Shown: positions 27,227 to 36,330 of the stretch, piece after piece | How positions within the stretch are numbered: position 1 is the stretch's first letter | How the letters are laid out: each line of letters opens with the position of its first letter | Source: a methanotrophic endosymbiont of Bathymodiolus puteoserpentis (Logatchev) | GTDB lineage: Bacteria > Pseudomonadota > Gammaproteobacteria > Methylococcales > Methylomonadaceae | Assembly (NCBI RefSeq): GCF_900128525.1 | Contig: NZ_FQTQ01000092.1 | Span: 1-64,000 of the forward strand | Length of the DNA stretch: 64,000 nucleotides | Reading direction: 5' to 3' | Made by a program: the position numbers and the translations under genes | The notes under the pieces: generated by a model | The model's input: the letters and a program-made list of their open reading frames with translations, nothing else | The model's database searches: none | Told to the model about the DNA's origin: nothing

Positions 27227-28810
27227 CTATAGGTCATTTCCAGAATAAGAAGGGTTAACTGATTTATTACAGACGGGAAAATCCGGTACGATATTATTCA
27301 GTACAATTTTTTCCAGAGCTAGAAAACCAAAATGGCTAGGATCTCGCGCATAAAAACGACTGATTTTATCATCACTGCTAAAGCGCACATAAGTCATAAT
27401 CTCACCTCGCCAGCCTTCAACCATGGCCAAGCCTTCGCTATATTCCTTAGGTTTTTGCCATGCCGTCACTAACTCGCCTTCCGGTAATTGAGTTAACATT
27501 TGGCTTAATAGCTTAATTGAGGCAAACACTTCTTTTATACGCACCCAGACTCGAGAGGCTACATCGCCTTGTTCTTCTACAGCCACTTTAATATTTAATT
27601 GATTATAGGGCGCATAAGATACATCACGGCGTACATCAAAATCTTGACCACTCGCCCTAGCCACATAGCCCACTACTCCGTAAGTCGCAGCGGTACTGGG
27701 CGATAAATAACCCGTAGTAAATAAACGATCTTCTAAAGAAGAGTTTAAGTCTAGCGCAGGGATAGTCTCATCTAGCTCTTTACGTAAAACTTTTAGTTCT
27801 TGCGTTAGTAAGGTGCAATCTGCTACAGATAAATCAACCTTAACGCCCCCCGGAATAAGCCTATCCATTAATAAACGATGGCCAAACACACTAGCCGAAT
27901 TACGTTGCCATTGCTCACGTAAACGACTGAATTGCATTTGTGCAAAAGCAAAACCAACATCATTACAAATAGCACCTATATCACCTAGATGATTAGCAAT
28001 ACGCTCACGTTCACATAAGATCCCGCGAATAAAAGCCGCGCGTTCTGGAATAGTAATACCAGCCGCTTGCTCCATTGCGCGACAAGCGGCCCAACTATGT
28101 GCCACGGTGCTATCTCCAGAAATTCGTCCCGCTAAACGCACTAGTTTTTCAGGCGTTCGACCTTCAGCCAGTTTCTCTATGCCTTTATGTACATAGGCAA
28201 GTCGCTCTTCAAGATTTAAAATCGTTTCACCAACCGCTTGAAAACGAAAATGTCCTGGCTCAATAATGCCAGCATGTATTGGCCCCACTGGCACTTCATA
28301 AACACCTGCACCTCGGGCTTTAACAAACTGATAATCCATATTCGCTGGGGTAATGACTTCAGGCATCCCCTGAAGAGGAAAATCTTTGCGCAAAGGATAA
28401 TCATGCTTTTTCCAAGCACAATGCCGCGTCCACTTTCTGGAATCAGGGCGATCAACAAAATGAATACCAAACATATCCTGCGTATGACGCTCACTACGAC
28501 TTGCTACTGGGTATATAGTGGCTTGTGAAGGCAGTTGAGGTTTCTCAATATGCAACTCAGTCTGTAACCATAAATATCCTGTTTGACTTGCAAAACAGGC
28601 GTTAACAACAAAAGTATCCTCCCTTTGTTCTGCCCAACCGGCTACCCAGCGTAAGTGGTGTTGCTGAGCAATCGTGGCAAAACGTAGCCAGTCATCAGCG
28701 CTAATTGTCCACCGTGCTAAATTATTAACAACAGTACTATTGTGTGGAATGACTTCAGCTTCCAGTGCTAACTGTAAGGCTAACTGCCAATTAGAATGGA
28801 CTTCACTCAT
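27227..28810 (-). CDS. hyfG: NuoCD/HyfG-like large subunit lacking [NiFe] ligands
   Basis: 527-residue fusion of a NuoC-like domain (about 1-150, with ERHTQDMFGIHF) and a NuoD/hydrogenase large-subunit domain (about 160-527). In group 4 [NiFe] hydrogenases the N-terminal motif reads RxCGxC and the C-terminal one DPCxxC. Here they read RISGDS (S231 and S234) and NPSYSG (S521 and G524), so all four metal cysteines are gone. It cannot carry a NiFe site and is best placed with complex I-like energy-converting-hydrogenase-related (Ehr) subunits. It overlaps the HyfF-like gene by 4 bases. Confidence 0.93.
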   Translation of the reverse strand: MSEVHSNWQLALQLALEAEVIPHNSTVVNNLARWTISADDWLRFATIAQQHHLRWVAGWAEQREDTFVVNACFASQTGYLWLQTELHIEKPQLPSQATIYPVASRSERHTQDMFGIHFVDRPDSRKWTRHCAWKKHDYPLRKDFPLQGMPEVITPANMDYQFVKARGAGVYEVPVGPIHAGIIEPGHFRFQAVGETILNLEERLAYVHKGIEKLAEGRTPEKLVRLAGRISGDSTVAHSWAACRAMEQAAGITIPERAAFIRGILCERERIANHLGDIGAICNDVGFAFAQMQFSRLREQWQRNSASVFGHRLLMDRLIPGGVKVDLSVADCTLLTQELKVLRKELDETIPALDLNSSLEDRLFTTGYLSPSTAATYGVVGYVARASGQDFDVRRDVSYAPYNQLNIKVAVEEQGDVASRVWVRIKEVFASIKLLSQMLTQLPEGELVTAWQKPKEYSEGLAMVEGWRGEIMTYVRFSSDDKISRFYARDPSHFGFLALEKIVLNNIVPDFPVCNKSVNPSYSGNDL

Positions 28811-30270
28811 AACGGAGCACTCCCTGAAATTAAAATAGTCGCCTGGGTAAACCAGTCAGCTAAAAAATCTGGCATCGCAAGACCCAGCCATAAAACAATC
28901 GCTAAATGAATCATTACCGGCCATAAATTGGCTTGAACAGCTTGCTGGCCTTCAGGTTTTTCACCATAAACCATAGGTTGAATATTTCTAAATAAACCTG
29001 CACAAGCAATACCAATTCCTAATAATAGAAAAGGAGCCAGCCATGGGTAACTTTGCATAGTTGCCAGTAACACTAAAAACTCACTGGCAAATACGCCAAA
29101 CGGAGGAAAACCTGCAATGGCTAAAGTACCAATCAGTAAGCCCCAACCGACTTGAGGTTGCGTTTTAATTAAACCACGAATTTTTTCAATACTTTGCGTG
29201 CCGGATATTTGTGCGGCATGGCCCACGGTCACAAAGATAGCGGATTTAGTCAGCGAATGCACAGTCATATGCAATAACGCGGCAAAGGTAGCAAATGGGG
29301 TTCCGATACCAAAGGCAAAGGTCATTAAGCCCATGTGTTCAATAGAAGAATAGCTAAACAAGCGTTTAATATCTTTTTGCCGATGCAGAAAAAATGCCGC
29401 GACTAGAAATGACAACATGCCAAACCCCATCATTAAATACCCCGCAATATGACTATCGGTAGCCCCATCAACCAACATTTTATTACGTACTACGGCATAC
29501 AAGGCATCATTCAATAATAACCCAGATAAAACCGCTGACATGGGCGTTGGCCCTTCTGAGTGTGCATCTGGCAGCCAATTATGCAAAGGAACAAGACCAA
29601 TCTTAGTTCCGTAACCTATTAGCATAAAGACAAAGGCAATTTCCAAAATCTCAGGGTCTAACAACTTGGCATTTTCATATAACACCGACCACGTTAAGGC
29701 ATTGTCAACATCACTAATTTGTATCGCTGCGTAGTATAATAAAATTGTACCGAACAGGGCCTGCGCAATCCCGACACCGCAAAGGATAAAATATTTCCAC
29801 GCAGCTTCAATAGACTCGGGGGTACGATATAAACTAACTAACAATACTGTAGCCAAAGTAGCTGCTTCCATAGCAACCCACATAATGCCCATATTATTCG
29901 TGGTCAATACCAGATACATGGCAAACATAAAACCTTGATACATCGAGTAATATAGTCTTAATCGATTGGCAGTCAATTTACCAATCTCTTGTTCATGCGC
30001 CATATAAGGTGCCGAAAAAATAGACGTGGTAAAGCCGACAAAAGCCGTTAAGACGATCAAGTAGACATTAAAGGAATCGACAATAAAATACTGATCAGTT
30101 GAGAGTATCGTACCTGACAGAAAGACATTCACCGCAAGCCATAAAGACAGGAGTAAAGTCACGCCATTAAAGCGAATATTTTGCTTACCGACGTCTTCCT
30201 TATGCCCTAATAAACCAAAATAAAGAATACCAAGCAAGGGTAATAATAATAACAAATAGGCTGGAATCAT
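28807..30270 (-). CDS. hyfF: HyfF/NuoN-like antiporter-type membrane subunit
   Basis: 487 residues with about 14 membrane helices, of the Mrp/NuoL-M-N/HyfF family that moves H+ or Na+. Conserved features are WVAMEAATLATVLLVSLYR (key Glu of helix 5) and KIGLVPLHNWLPDAHSEGPT (Lys of helix 7 and the HxWLPDAH motif). KRLFSYSSIEHMGL is also present. It overlaps HyfE-like and HyfG-like genes by 4 bases on each side. With the HyfB-like subunit it gives the complex two candidate ion pumps. Confidence 0.93.
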   Translation of the reverse strand: MIPAYLLLLLPLLGILYFGLLGHKEDVGKQNIRFNGVTLLLSLWLAVNVFLSGTILSTDQYFIVDSFNVYLIVLTAFVGFTTSIFSAPYMAHEQEIGKLTANRLRLYYSMYQGFMFAMYLVLTTNNMGIMWVAMEAATLATVLLVSLYRTPESIEAAWKYFILCGVGIAQALFGTILLYYAAIQISDVDNALTWSVLYENAKLLDPEILEIAFVFMLIGYGTKIGLVPLHNWLPDAHSEGPTPMSAVLSGLLLNDALYAVVRNKMLVDGATDSHIAGYLMMGFGMLSFLVAAFFLHRQKDIKRLFSYSSIEHMGLMTFAFGIGTPFATFAALLHMTVHSLTKSAIFVTVGHAAQISGTQSIEKIRGLIKTQPQVGWGLLIGTLAIAGFPPFGVFASEFLVLLATMQSYPWLAPFLLLGIGIACAGLFRNIQPMVYGEKPEGQQAVQANLWPVMIHLAIVLWLGLAMPDFLADWFTQATILISGSAPL

Positions 30271-30944
30271 TGATCCACCTCATTTAAACGATTCATTTTA
30301 TCCACATCCAAAGAATCAATACTGCTATTGATATGTAGAAAGAAAATACCAAATAATACGGCTGCTACTAGCACATCAAAGGCAACCCCTAATTCCACCA
30401 CCATGGGCATGCCATTCGTTGAAACAGTTGCCGCAAAAAACAAACCATTTTCAATCGACATAAAGCCAACCACATGAGCAATAGCTTGATGATGGGAAAT
30501 CATCAGTAACATACCTAATAAAATAACCGCAAGACTCAAAGACAACGCATTCAATAAAACCATCGAGGAGTTTTGCATAATGGGGTGCAATACGTAGTAA
30601 CTAAAGACCACAAGGCTTGCACCGCCCATCATAATGGCTGTTTTATTATTTAATGCTTCAACATCACGGTGCATATTGAGTTTCAAAATATGCCGCCTGA
30701 GCATCCAAGGGATAAATATCACTTTCAATGCCAAAGTAATGGCAGCAGAAATATACAGGTGTGGGTTATTAAAACTATAGGCCGCGATAGCAGTGGCCGA
30801 TACCAACATAAAGCCTTGTACTGCAAACACAAATACCAAGCGTAGCAAACGCCCTTGCGCTAGCATGATAAAAGAGCTCAGCATCACCAAAGCAGCCAAT
30901 GACAAAATAATTTGAGAATAATGATCTAAATTTTCAATTTCCAT
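30267..30944 (-). CDS. hyfE: HyfE-like (NuoK-related) membrane subunit
   Basis: 225 residues, about six to seven membrane helices, matching hydrogenase-4 component E in length (216 in E. coli). The MSIENGLFFAATVS segment carries the buried Glu that corresponds to the NuoK-type proton-path residue. Overlaps: one base with HyfC-like and four with HyfF-like. It would sit between the antiporter subunits and the NuoH-like subunit. No HyfD-type third antiporter gene is present in the operon. Confidence 0.9.
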   Translation of the reverse strand: MEIENLDHYSQIILSLAALVMLSSFIMLAQGRLLRLVFVFAVQGFMLVSATAIAAYSFNNPHLYISAAITLALKVIFIPWMLRRHILKLNMHRDVEALNNKTAIMMGGASLVVFSYYVLHPIMQNSSMVLLNALSLSLAVILLGMLLMISHHQAIAHVVGFMSIENGLFFAATVSTNGMPMVVELGVAFDVLVAAVLFGIFFLHINSSIDSLDVDKMNRLNEVDQ

Positions 30945-31888
30945 TAGCGTGCTGCCTCCAAAATAATATGACTGAGCATACCAAGTAAGCCCAATAAATA
31001 AGCAAAACTCAAAAATTCCTGTACACGAAATAAGCGCATTTTCGCTAGTAAAGTTTCAGAGATCGCTAGCACCACTACCAATAGCGCGAGCTTACCCATA
31101 ATCGCCAAAAGGCCATAGCCTAAAACTGAAAGTGACAAAGTTTCTGCAATGCCCCAAGGAAAGAAAATATTGGCAATTAACACGCCATAAAGCATCAGTT
31201 TTAACTGACTAGCCCATTCAATCAAAGCTAAATGACGACCACTGTATTCTAAAATCATGGCTTCATGAATCATGGTTAATTCCAAATGAGTCGCAGGATT
31301 ATCCACCGGAATACGCCCCGTCTCTGCCACAGCTACCAACATTAAGGCTGATAAGGAAAAAATAAATGAGGGCCGCAAGACTAAGCCTTCTTGCAAAACA
31401 TGGTCTATCGCAAAAGATAAATTAGTGGTTGAGGCTGTCATCGTTAAAGTAAAGACTGCCATTAACATCGCGGGCTCTGCCATAGCAGAAATCGTCATTT
31501 CTCGTGAAGAACCCATACCGCCAAAGGCAGTACCGACATCTAAGCCAGCCAATACCAGAAAAAACCGTGCAAAGGCTAAAAAACCAACGAGTACAATCAC
31601 ATCAGCACTGCTTGCCGTAGGTAAATCTACCGCAAGCAGTGGCACCACACTGACGGCTAAAGCCGTAGTAGAAAAAATAATATACGGTGCAATAATAAAC
31701 AACCAAGAAGCATCTTTAGAGACCACCGGTTGTTTATGTGTCAATTTAATCAAATCACGATAAGGTTGGAGCAATGAGGGTGCTCTACGATTTTGTAAAT
31801 GACATTTACACCACTTTACCCAGCCCGCTAATAACGGCGCTAAGGCGATAAATAATAATGTTTGAATAATGGCGAATAAGACATTCAT
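30944..31888 (-). CDS. hyfC: HyfC/NuoH-like membrane subunit
   Basis: 314 residues, equal to E. coli HyfC (315), with eight helices. The cytoplasmic loop PSLLQPYRDLIKLTHKQPVV and the ETGRIPVDNPATHLELTMIHE segment are the family hallmarks; the latter holds the conserved acidic residues that couple the catalytic arm to the membrane. The gene shares single bases with its neighbours. It is the anchor linking the soluble NuoB/NuoCD-like pair to the antiporter subunits. Confidence 0.94.
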   Translation of the reverse strand: MNVLFAIIQTLLFIALAPLLAGWVKWCKCHLQNRRAPSLLQPYRDLIKLTHKQPVVSKDASWLFIIAPYIIFSTTALAVSVVPLLAVDLPTASSADVIVLVGFLAFARFFLVLAGLDVGTAFGGMGSSREMTISAMAEPAMLMAVFTLTMTASTTNLSFAIDHVLQEGLVLRPSFIFSLSALMLVAVAETGRIPVDNPATHLELTMIHEAMILEYSGRHLALIEWASQLKLMLYGVLIANIFFPWGIAETLSLSVLGYGLLAIMGKLALLVVVLAISETLLAKMRLFRVQEFLSFAYLLGLLGMLSHIILEAAR

Positions 31889-34005
31889 TAGCTAATCACC
31901 CATAATAAGAAAATTAATGTAAAAAAAGAATAGCTTAAATAAACGCGGATATTCCCAGTTTGCATGCGACTAACCAGCCGAGCAATACGGTTTACAGACT
32001 TTTCTATCGGCTGATATAGTTTCGGCCAACTATGGTCATTAACATGCAACTCATAATGGATGTCAGTGACTTGCAAAGGCATAGTTCCAGGCTGTTTTGT
32101 AATCGTTTCATCAATTATCCAAACTTTAGAAAAGATACGTCTAAACGGCATAGTAAAAGCACTAGAGGTATATTGCATACGAGGGGTAAGCCCACCAAAC
32201 CCGCAATCCCAAGTCTCTGATTCGCGTAATGCCATTGCCGGATCACGGCGTAGATAGCGATAACTAATGCCACCAGCAATAGCCGCTAAGAACAGAACGA
32301 TAGGCGCGGAATAGGATGCTTTTTCTGCGGAAACAGGTGTTAACCATAACCAGCCTGCGGCTGTTGCATTCGGCAGGCTATGCCCTAATAATTGCAAAGC
32401 GACATTATCTAGCAGGTTAATCATTAAGCCCGGAAATATACCGAATAAAAAGCATAATCCAGCCAATAGACTCAAACTAAATAGCATCCCTTTGTCTTGT
32501 GTCTCTTCTGCTTTCGCCGCATGGCGTGTACGTGGCAAACCTAAAAACATCATACCAAATAATTTAACAAAACAAGCGGCTGCCAAGGCGGCTGTTAAAG
32601 CTAAAGCTGCGGCCATTACCGGAACCAAGCTGCGTAATACCGCATCATCCAGTACTCCCACTTGCAAGGCAGCTTGAAACGCCAGCCATTCAGAAACAAA
32701 ACCATTTAATAAAGGCAATGAAGAAATACTCATACAAGCGATCAAAAATAATTTACTGGTGTGTGGCATACGTTTAATTAAACCCCCCATATCATCTATA
32801 TTTAAACTATGTACCTGATGCTGGATAATGCCTGCACCAAGAAATAATAAATTTTTAAATAAAGCGTGATTAAAGGCATGAAACAACGCGGCAACAAAGC
32901 CTAAAGCCGCAAGAGTAGGATGTCCTTTGGCGAGAAAAATCATTGATAAACCCAGCACCATAAAAATAATACCGATATTTTCTACCGAACTGTAAGCCAA
33001 TAAACGTTTCAAATTTGGTTGCATCATGGCATATAAAATCCCACCTAAGGCGGAAATAGCACCAATAATCATTAGTGCAACCCCCCATTGCCATTGAATG
33101 TCACCGAGTAAATCAAAGCTAAAACGAATTAAACCGTAGACAGCGACTTTTAACATAACACCGCTCATTAGCGCGGAAATATGCGAAGGGGCAACGGGGT
33201 GCGCTTCAGGCAACCAAACATGTAACGGTACCAAGCCAGCCTTCATACCAAAACCCACTAACGCCAAAACAAAGGCGACACTCGCCCATGTATCAGATAG
33301 TGACGCATTACGTAAAGCATCAAAGGTAAATGCACCGCCGTCAGAAAAGCTAGCTAATACCCCAAATGCCAAAATAATGGCTATCGCCCCCACCTCAGCC
33401 ATAATTAAATAGATAAAAGCAGCATGACGATTAGCAGAATTTTCATGTTGGAAAGCCACCAGGAAATAACTAGCGACCGACATTAATTCCCATGAAATCA
33501 TAAAGAAGAAAGCATCATCAGCCAATAATACCAATAACATACCAGCAATAAATAAGCCGCTGAATAAACCTAATACTGCAAAAGGGTGTTCCTGCTCATT
33601 ATTACCTTTAACATAGCCAGGGCCATAGCAACTGACGGCAAAAATAGCGATACCGATAATGAGGAAAAATAGGCCAGATAAACTATCAAAGCGTACATGC
33701 CAAGGAAGCCAAGGCAGTCCTAAGGGTAATTGTGCTGTCATGGCTTGTTCACTAATTAAGCCACCTACTCCTGCAATCATGGCAAACACCCCTGCCATGC
33801 CCAAACATATAAAGCTAAGTTGCTGTATGCGCTGCGGATAGACAGATTGTTCTAGCCAGTTATTTAAGCACTGTTGCCAATCAGGCCGCTTGGTACAACA
33901 ATAATGCACCCACTTTATCACGCTACAATGTTGCCGCATCAGCAATGCCAGTATACCTGACAAAAAACTGAGTAGCACCGCTGCATAAGCTAAGAATAGA
34001 ATCAT
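31888..34005 (-). CDS. hyfB: HyfB/NuoL-like antiporter-type membrane subunit
   Basis: 705 residues and about 16 membrane helices, the first gene of the complex I-like part of the locus. WELMSVASYFLVAF (helix 5 Glu), KAGLVPLHVWLPEAHPVAPS and KRLLAYSSVENIGIIF are the antiporter-type signatures. A C-terminal extension includes a soluble WDCGFGGLTPRMQYTSSAFT segment as seen in hydrogenase-4 component B. The gene starts 152 bases after the SulP stop on the same strand, so it may be read from the SulP promoter or from its own. Confidence 0.94.
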   Translation of the reverse strand: MILFLAYAAVLLSFLSGILALLMRQHCSVIKWVHYCCTKRPDWQQCLNNWLEQSVYPQRIQQLSFICLGMAGVFAMIAGVGGLISEQAMTAQLPLGLPWLPWHVRFDSLSGLFFLIIGIAIFAVSCYGPGYVKGNNEQEHPFAVLGLFSGLFIAGMLLVLLADDAFFFMISWELMSVASYFLVAFQHENSANRHAAFIYLIMAEVGAIAIILAFGVLASFSDGGAFTFDALRNASLSDTWASVAFVLALVGFGMKAGLVPLHVWLPEAHPVAPSHISALMSGVMLKVAVYGLIRFSFDLLGDIQWQWGVALMIIGAISALGGILYAMMQPNLKRLLAYSSVENIGIIFMVLGLSMIFLAKGHPTLAALGFVAALFHAFNHALFKNLLFLGAGIIQHQVHSLNIDDMGGLIKRMPHTSKLFLIACMSISSLPLLNGFVSEWLAFQAALQVGVLDDAVLRSLVPVMAAALALTAALAAACFVKLFGMMFLGLPRTRHAAKAEETQDKGMLFSLSLLAGLCFLFGIFPGLMINLLDNVALQLLGHSLPNATAAGWLWLTPVSAEKASYSAPIVLFLAAIAGGISYRYLRRDPAMALRESETWDCGFGGLTPRMQYTSSAFTMPFRRIFSKVWIIDETITKQPGTMPLQVTDIHYELHVNDHSWPKLYQPIEKSVNRIARLVSRMQTGNIRVYLSYSFFTLIFLLWVIS

Positions 34006-34035
34006 AAGAGCTCTCTCAAATTAAAAGGAATTGGA

Positions 34036-34052
34036 GATGCAAGTGCATGCCC
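34036..34052 (-). promoter_or_regulatory. Weak sigma54-like site upstream of hyfB
   Basis: On the - strand GGGCATGCACTTGCA resembles the -24/-12 consensus TGGCAC-N5-TTGCA. However, the GG-GC distance is 10 only with one choice of GG, and the match is imperfect. It could give hyfB its own promoter downstream of the SulP gene. Low confidence. Confidence 0.3.
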
Positions 34053-34157
34053 CATAATTATTTTTTTGAAGTGTCATATCACAAAATATGAATATACTAT
34101 GCCAGTGCTCAACAAAATAAACACTGACACAGCATGCACTAAAAAAGAATAATTAGC

Positions 34158-35822
34158 TTAATGTTTACGATCATCAGCCGTCATAAGTCGGGCCGCTAAA
34201 TCATGATCAGAAAAAGTATGAATAGCATCACCGATTTGCTGACAATGCCCCCCATGTGATTCATAATCATGGATAAAATCATGCATATACTCCATAACTG
34301 TATGATCAATTAAATACGCATTTGTTAAGTCTAATGTGATATTTTTACCTTTCGGTAAATTATCCAGTGCTTTTTTCATTGGTAAAAAATTAGCAAATAA
34401 AGCCGAGCCATTCAATTTCAGAGTAACTTGTTCACCCGCCTCTTCTTTAATAGTGAAATAAATTTTGAATAAATTACTCCACCAGACACCACGCAAGATA
34501 TGTACTAAAAGTTTAACCACAATACCAATCGCCACACCGATCAATAAATCAGTCGCTAACACGCCAATAATAGTGACAATAAACATAAAAAACTGTTCGC
34601 TACCGACTTTTAATACTTTGCTAAATTCAGTTGGTGCAGCCAGTTTAAAACCAGTAAATACCAGTAATGCGGCCAATGCTGATAAAGGAATGCTATGGAT
34701 CACCCCAGGAAATAACACCACAAATAACAACATGATTGCGCCATGAAAGAAATTAGCCCAACCCGTTTTTGCACCATTATTAATATTCGCTGAACTCCGT
34801 ACCACCTCAGAAATCATCGCAGTACCACCAATTAGACCAGAAAGCGTATTACCTGCACCAATGCCTATAATATCTTTATCTAAATTTGAACGGCGCTTAT
34901 AAGGATCAAGTTTATCCACAGCAATCGTTGTCAACAGGCTTTCCAAGCTGCCCACGAGACAAATACTTATCACAGCCACCCAAAATTCCACTTCGGTAAT
35001 TTTAGAAAAGTCGGGAAAATAAAAGCTAGATATAAAATGATCTGAAATTGAAACCAGATAATTAGGGCCTACCTGACCTTCATGCACTAAATGCCCCGTT
35101 AGCATATCGAGCTGATGTGGCACATGATAAATATGGGTATGATTTAGATCAAAGTACATCCCTAAACCAATACCTAAAAGTACAACGATAATAGGGGCGG
35201 GTATTTTTTTCAGTAAGGGCTGCTGTAGCCTACTCCACAAAATCATGATCAGTAAACCAACAATACCAATAAAGGCAATTTCACTATTCATGTTCATAAT
35301 ACTATGCGGTACTTGTGCCATAGAGGAAAACAGGCTGCCGGGTTCTGGCGTAGCTCCTAACATGACATGAATTTGTTTGGTAATGATAATAATACCAATT
35401 GCCGCCAACATACCGTGAACGACCGAAGTAGGAAAAAATGAACTTAGGCTACCTAATTTTAAAAAGCCGATAACAATCTGTAATATACCGGCAACGACAA
35501 TAGCAGCTAGAGTGTATCGATAACCCGCCATTGGGTCACCGGCCCCCATCGTTTGGACAGCATCTAATATCACGACTATTAGCCCCGCAGCAGGCCCTGC
35601 AATCGTAACAAAAGAGCCATTTATACGCGAAACAAACATCCCACCCACAATAGCACTGAGAATACCTGCCATAGGCGGTAAACCTGAAGCCATTGCAATA
35701 CCTAAGCTGAGAGGTAAGGCAATCAAAAAAACAAGAAAACCAGAAATTAAATCTTGATGCCAGTATTTTTTTAAACCAGCAATCCCCGTTTCCGGTACGC
35801 CCTGTAAAGTAGAATCATTCAA
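34158..35822 (-). CDS. SulP family anion transporter with STAS domain
   Basis: 554 residues: about 11-12 membrane helices (20-430) with the SulP signature IAGPAAGLIVVILDA, then a C-terminal STAS domain (about 450-545; ITLDLTNAYLIDHTVMEY). SulP carriers move sulfate, bicarbonate, molybdate or carboxylates; some bacterial ones supply bicarbonate for carbon fixation. The start is TTG at 35820-35822, supported by GGAGG six bases upstream. It stands at the head of the complex I-like operon behind a strong sigma54 promoter. Substrate is not determined by sequence; bicarbonate is an inference from the neighbours. Confidence 0.93.
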   Translation of the reverse strand: MNDSTLQGVPETGIAGLKKYWHQDLISGFLVFLIALPLSLGIAMASGLPPMAGILSAIVGGMFVSRINGSFVTIAGPAAGLIVVILDAVQTMGAGDPMAGYRYTLAAIVVAGILQIVIGFLKLGSLSSFFPTSVVHGMLAAIGIIIITKQIHVMLGATPEPGSLFSSMAQVPHSIMNMNSEIAFIGIVGLLIMILWSRLQQPLLKKIPAPIIVVLLGIGLGMYFDLNHTHIYHVPHQLDMLTGHLVHEGQVGPNYLVSISDHFISSFYFPDFSKITEVEFWVAVISICLVGSLESLLTTIAVDKLDPYKRRSNLDKDIIGIGAGNTLSGLIGGTAMISEVVRSSANINNGAKTGWANFFHGAIMLLFVVLFPGVIHSIPLSALAALLVFTGFKLAAPTEFSKVLKVGSEQFFMFIVTIIGVLATDLLIGVAIGIVVKLLVHILRGVWWSNLFKIYFTIKEEAGEQVTLKLNGSALFANFLPMKKALDNLPKGKNITLDLTNAYLIDHTVMEYMHDFIHDYESHGGHCQQIGDAIHTFSDHDLAARLMTADDRKH

Positions 35823-35862
35823 GAGAGACCTCCAATATTAAAGAAGAAAGATTAGAATACCT

Positions 35863-35881
35863 AAAGCAATCCTTGTGCCAC
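35863..35881 (-). promoter_or_regulatory. Strong sigma54 (RpoN) promoter of the SulP/complex I-like locus
   Basis: On the - strand the sequence reads TGGCAC, AAGGA, TTGCT, a full match to the -24/-12 consensus with exactly 10 bases between GG and GC. Transcription would start near 35854, about 32 bases before the TTG start codon with its GGAGG site. Any such promoter needs an enhancer-binding activator. Confidence 0.88.
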
Positions 35882-35962
35882 ACACATTGACGACTTTAAC
35901 TTATTGATTATATAGATAAGTTAATTAAACCCTTCCTTTAAGGGCCCAAAAATAAAATAAAG

Positions 35963-36001
35963 TGGTTCATATAAACCAGGCTAGATGGTTTATATGAACC
36001 A
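35963..36001. repeat. Perfect 16-bp inverted repeat, candidate enhancer site
   Basis: TGGTTCATATAAACCA at 35963-35978 and its exact complement at 35986-36001 are separated by 7 bases. Relative to the predicted sigma54 start it lies at about -109 to -147, the normal location for an activator's upstream site. Alternatively it could be a hairpin in RNA; no T run follows it on the - strand. Confidence 0.75.
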
Positions 36002-36330
36002 TAAAAAGATCATAGCTCTCTCTATCAACCGTCTTTAAAAACCCCTTGATCAATACAAGTTTGTTGTAAAAACACAGCGTTATCAAAATTAATTTCAGCT
36101 AAAACGTACTTGGCATTAATACTGCTTATATCGTCCTGTTAGTTAGCTGATGATAACCATAACTTACACCAAAGCACCCAGCTCACACCCCATTTGAAAA
36201 GCGAAGTATGACAGTAGAATGCGCATTAAATATGCGTTGTATGCCCTACGTAATAATAGTAGGGCCCAAAATTTAACGGAAGAAACCAATCATTGATGGG
36301 CTTATTAATTAACATGATTAAGGTAAATAC

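Larger units (their letters stand above)
35823..36330. promoter_or_regulatory. Divergent regulatory region SulP / DUF2490
   Basis: Over 500 bases without a gene. From left to right it holds the sigma54 promoter for the SulP gene (35863-35881), a perfect 16-bp palindrome (35963-36001), and a GCCCTAC/GTAGGGC hairpin (36243-36265). A possible -10 TAGAAT for the DUF2490 gene lies near 36210. The remainder shows nothing I can name. Confidence 0.55.

Noticed and set aside
26708-34005. A functional [NiFe] hydrogenase 4 / formate hydrogenlyase
   Set aside because: The large subunit lacks all four NiFe cysteines, and no formate dehydrogenase, ferredoxin subunit or maturation gene is present.
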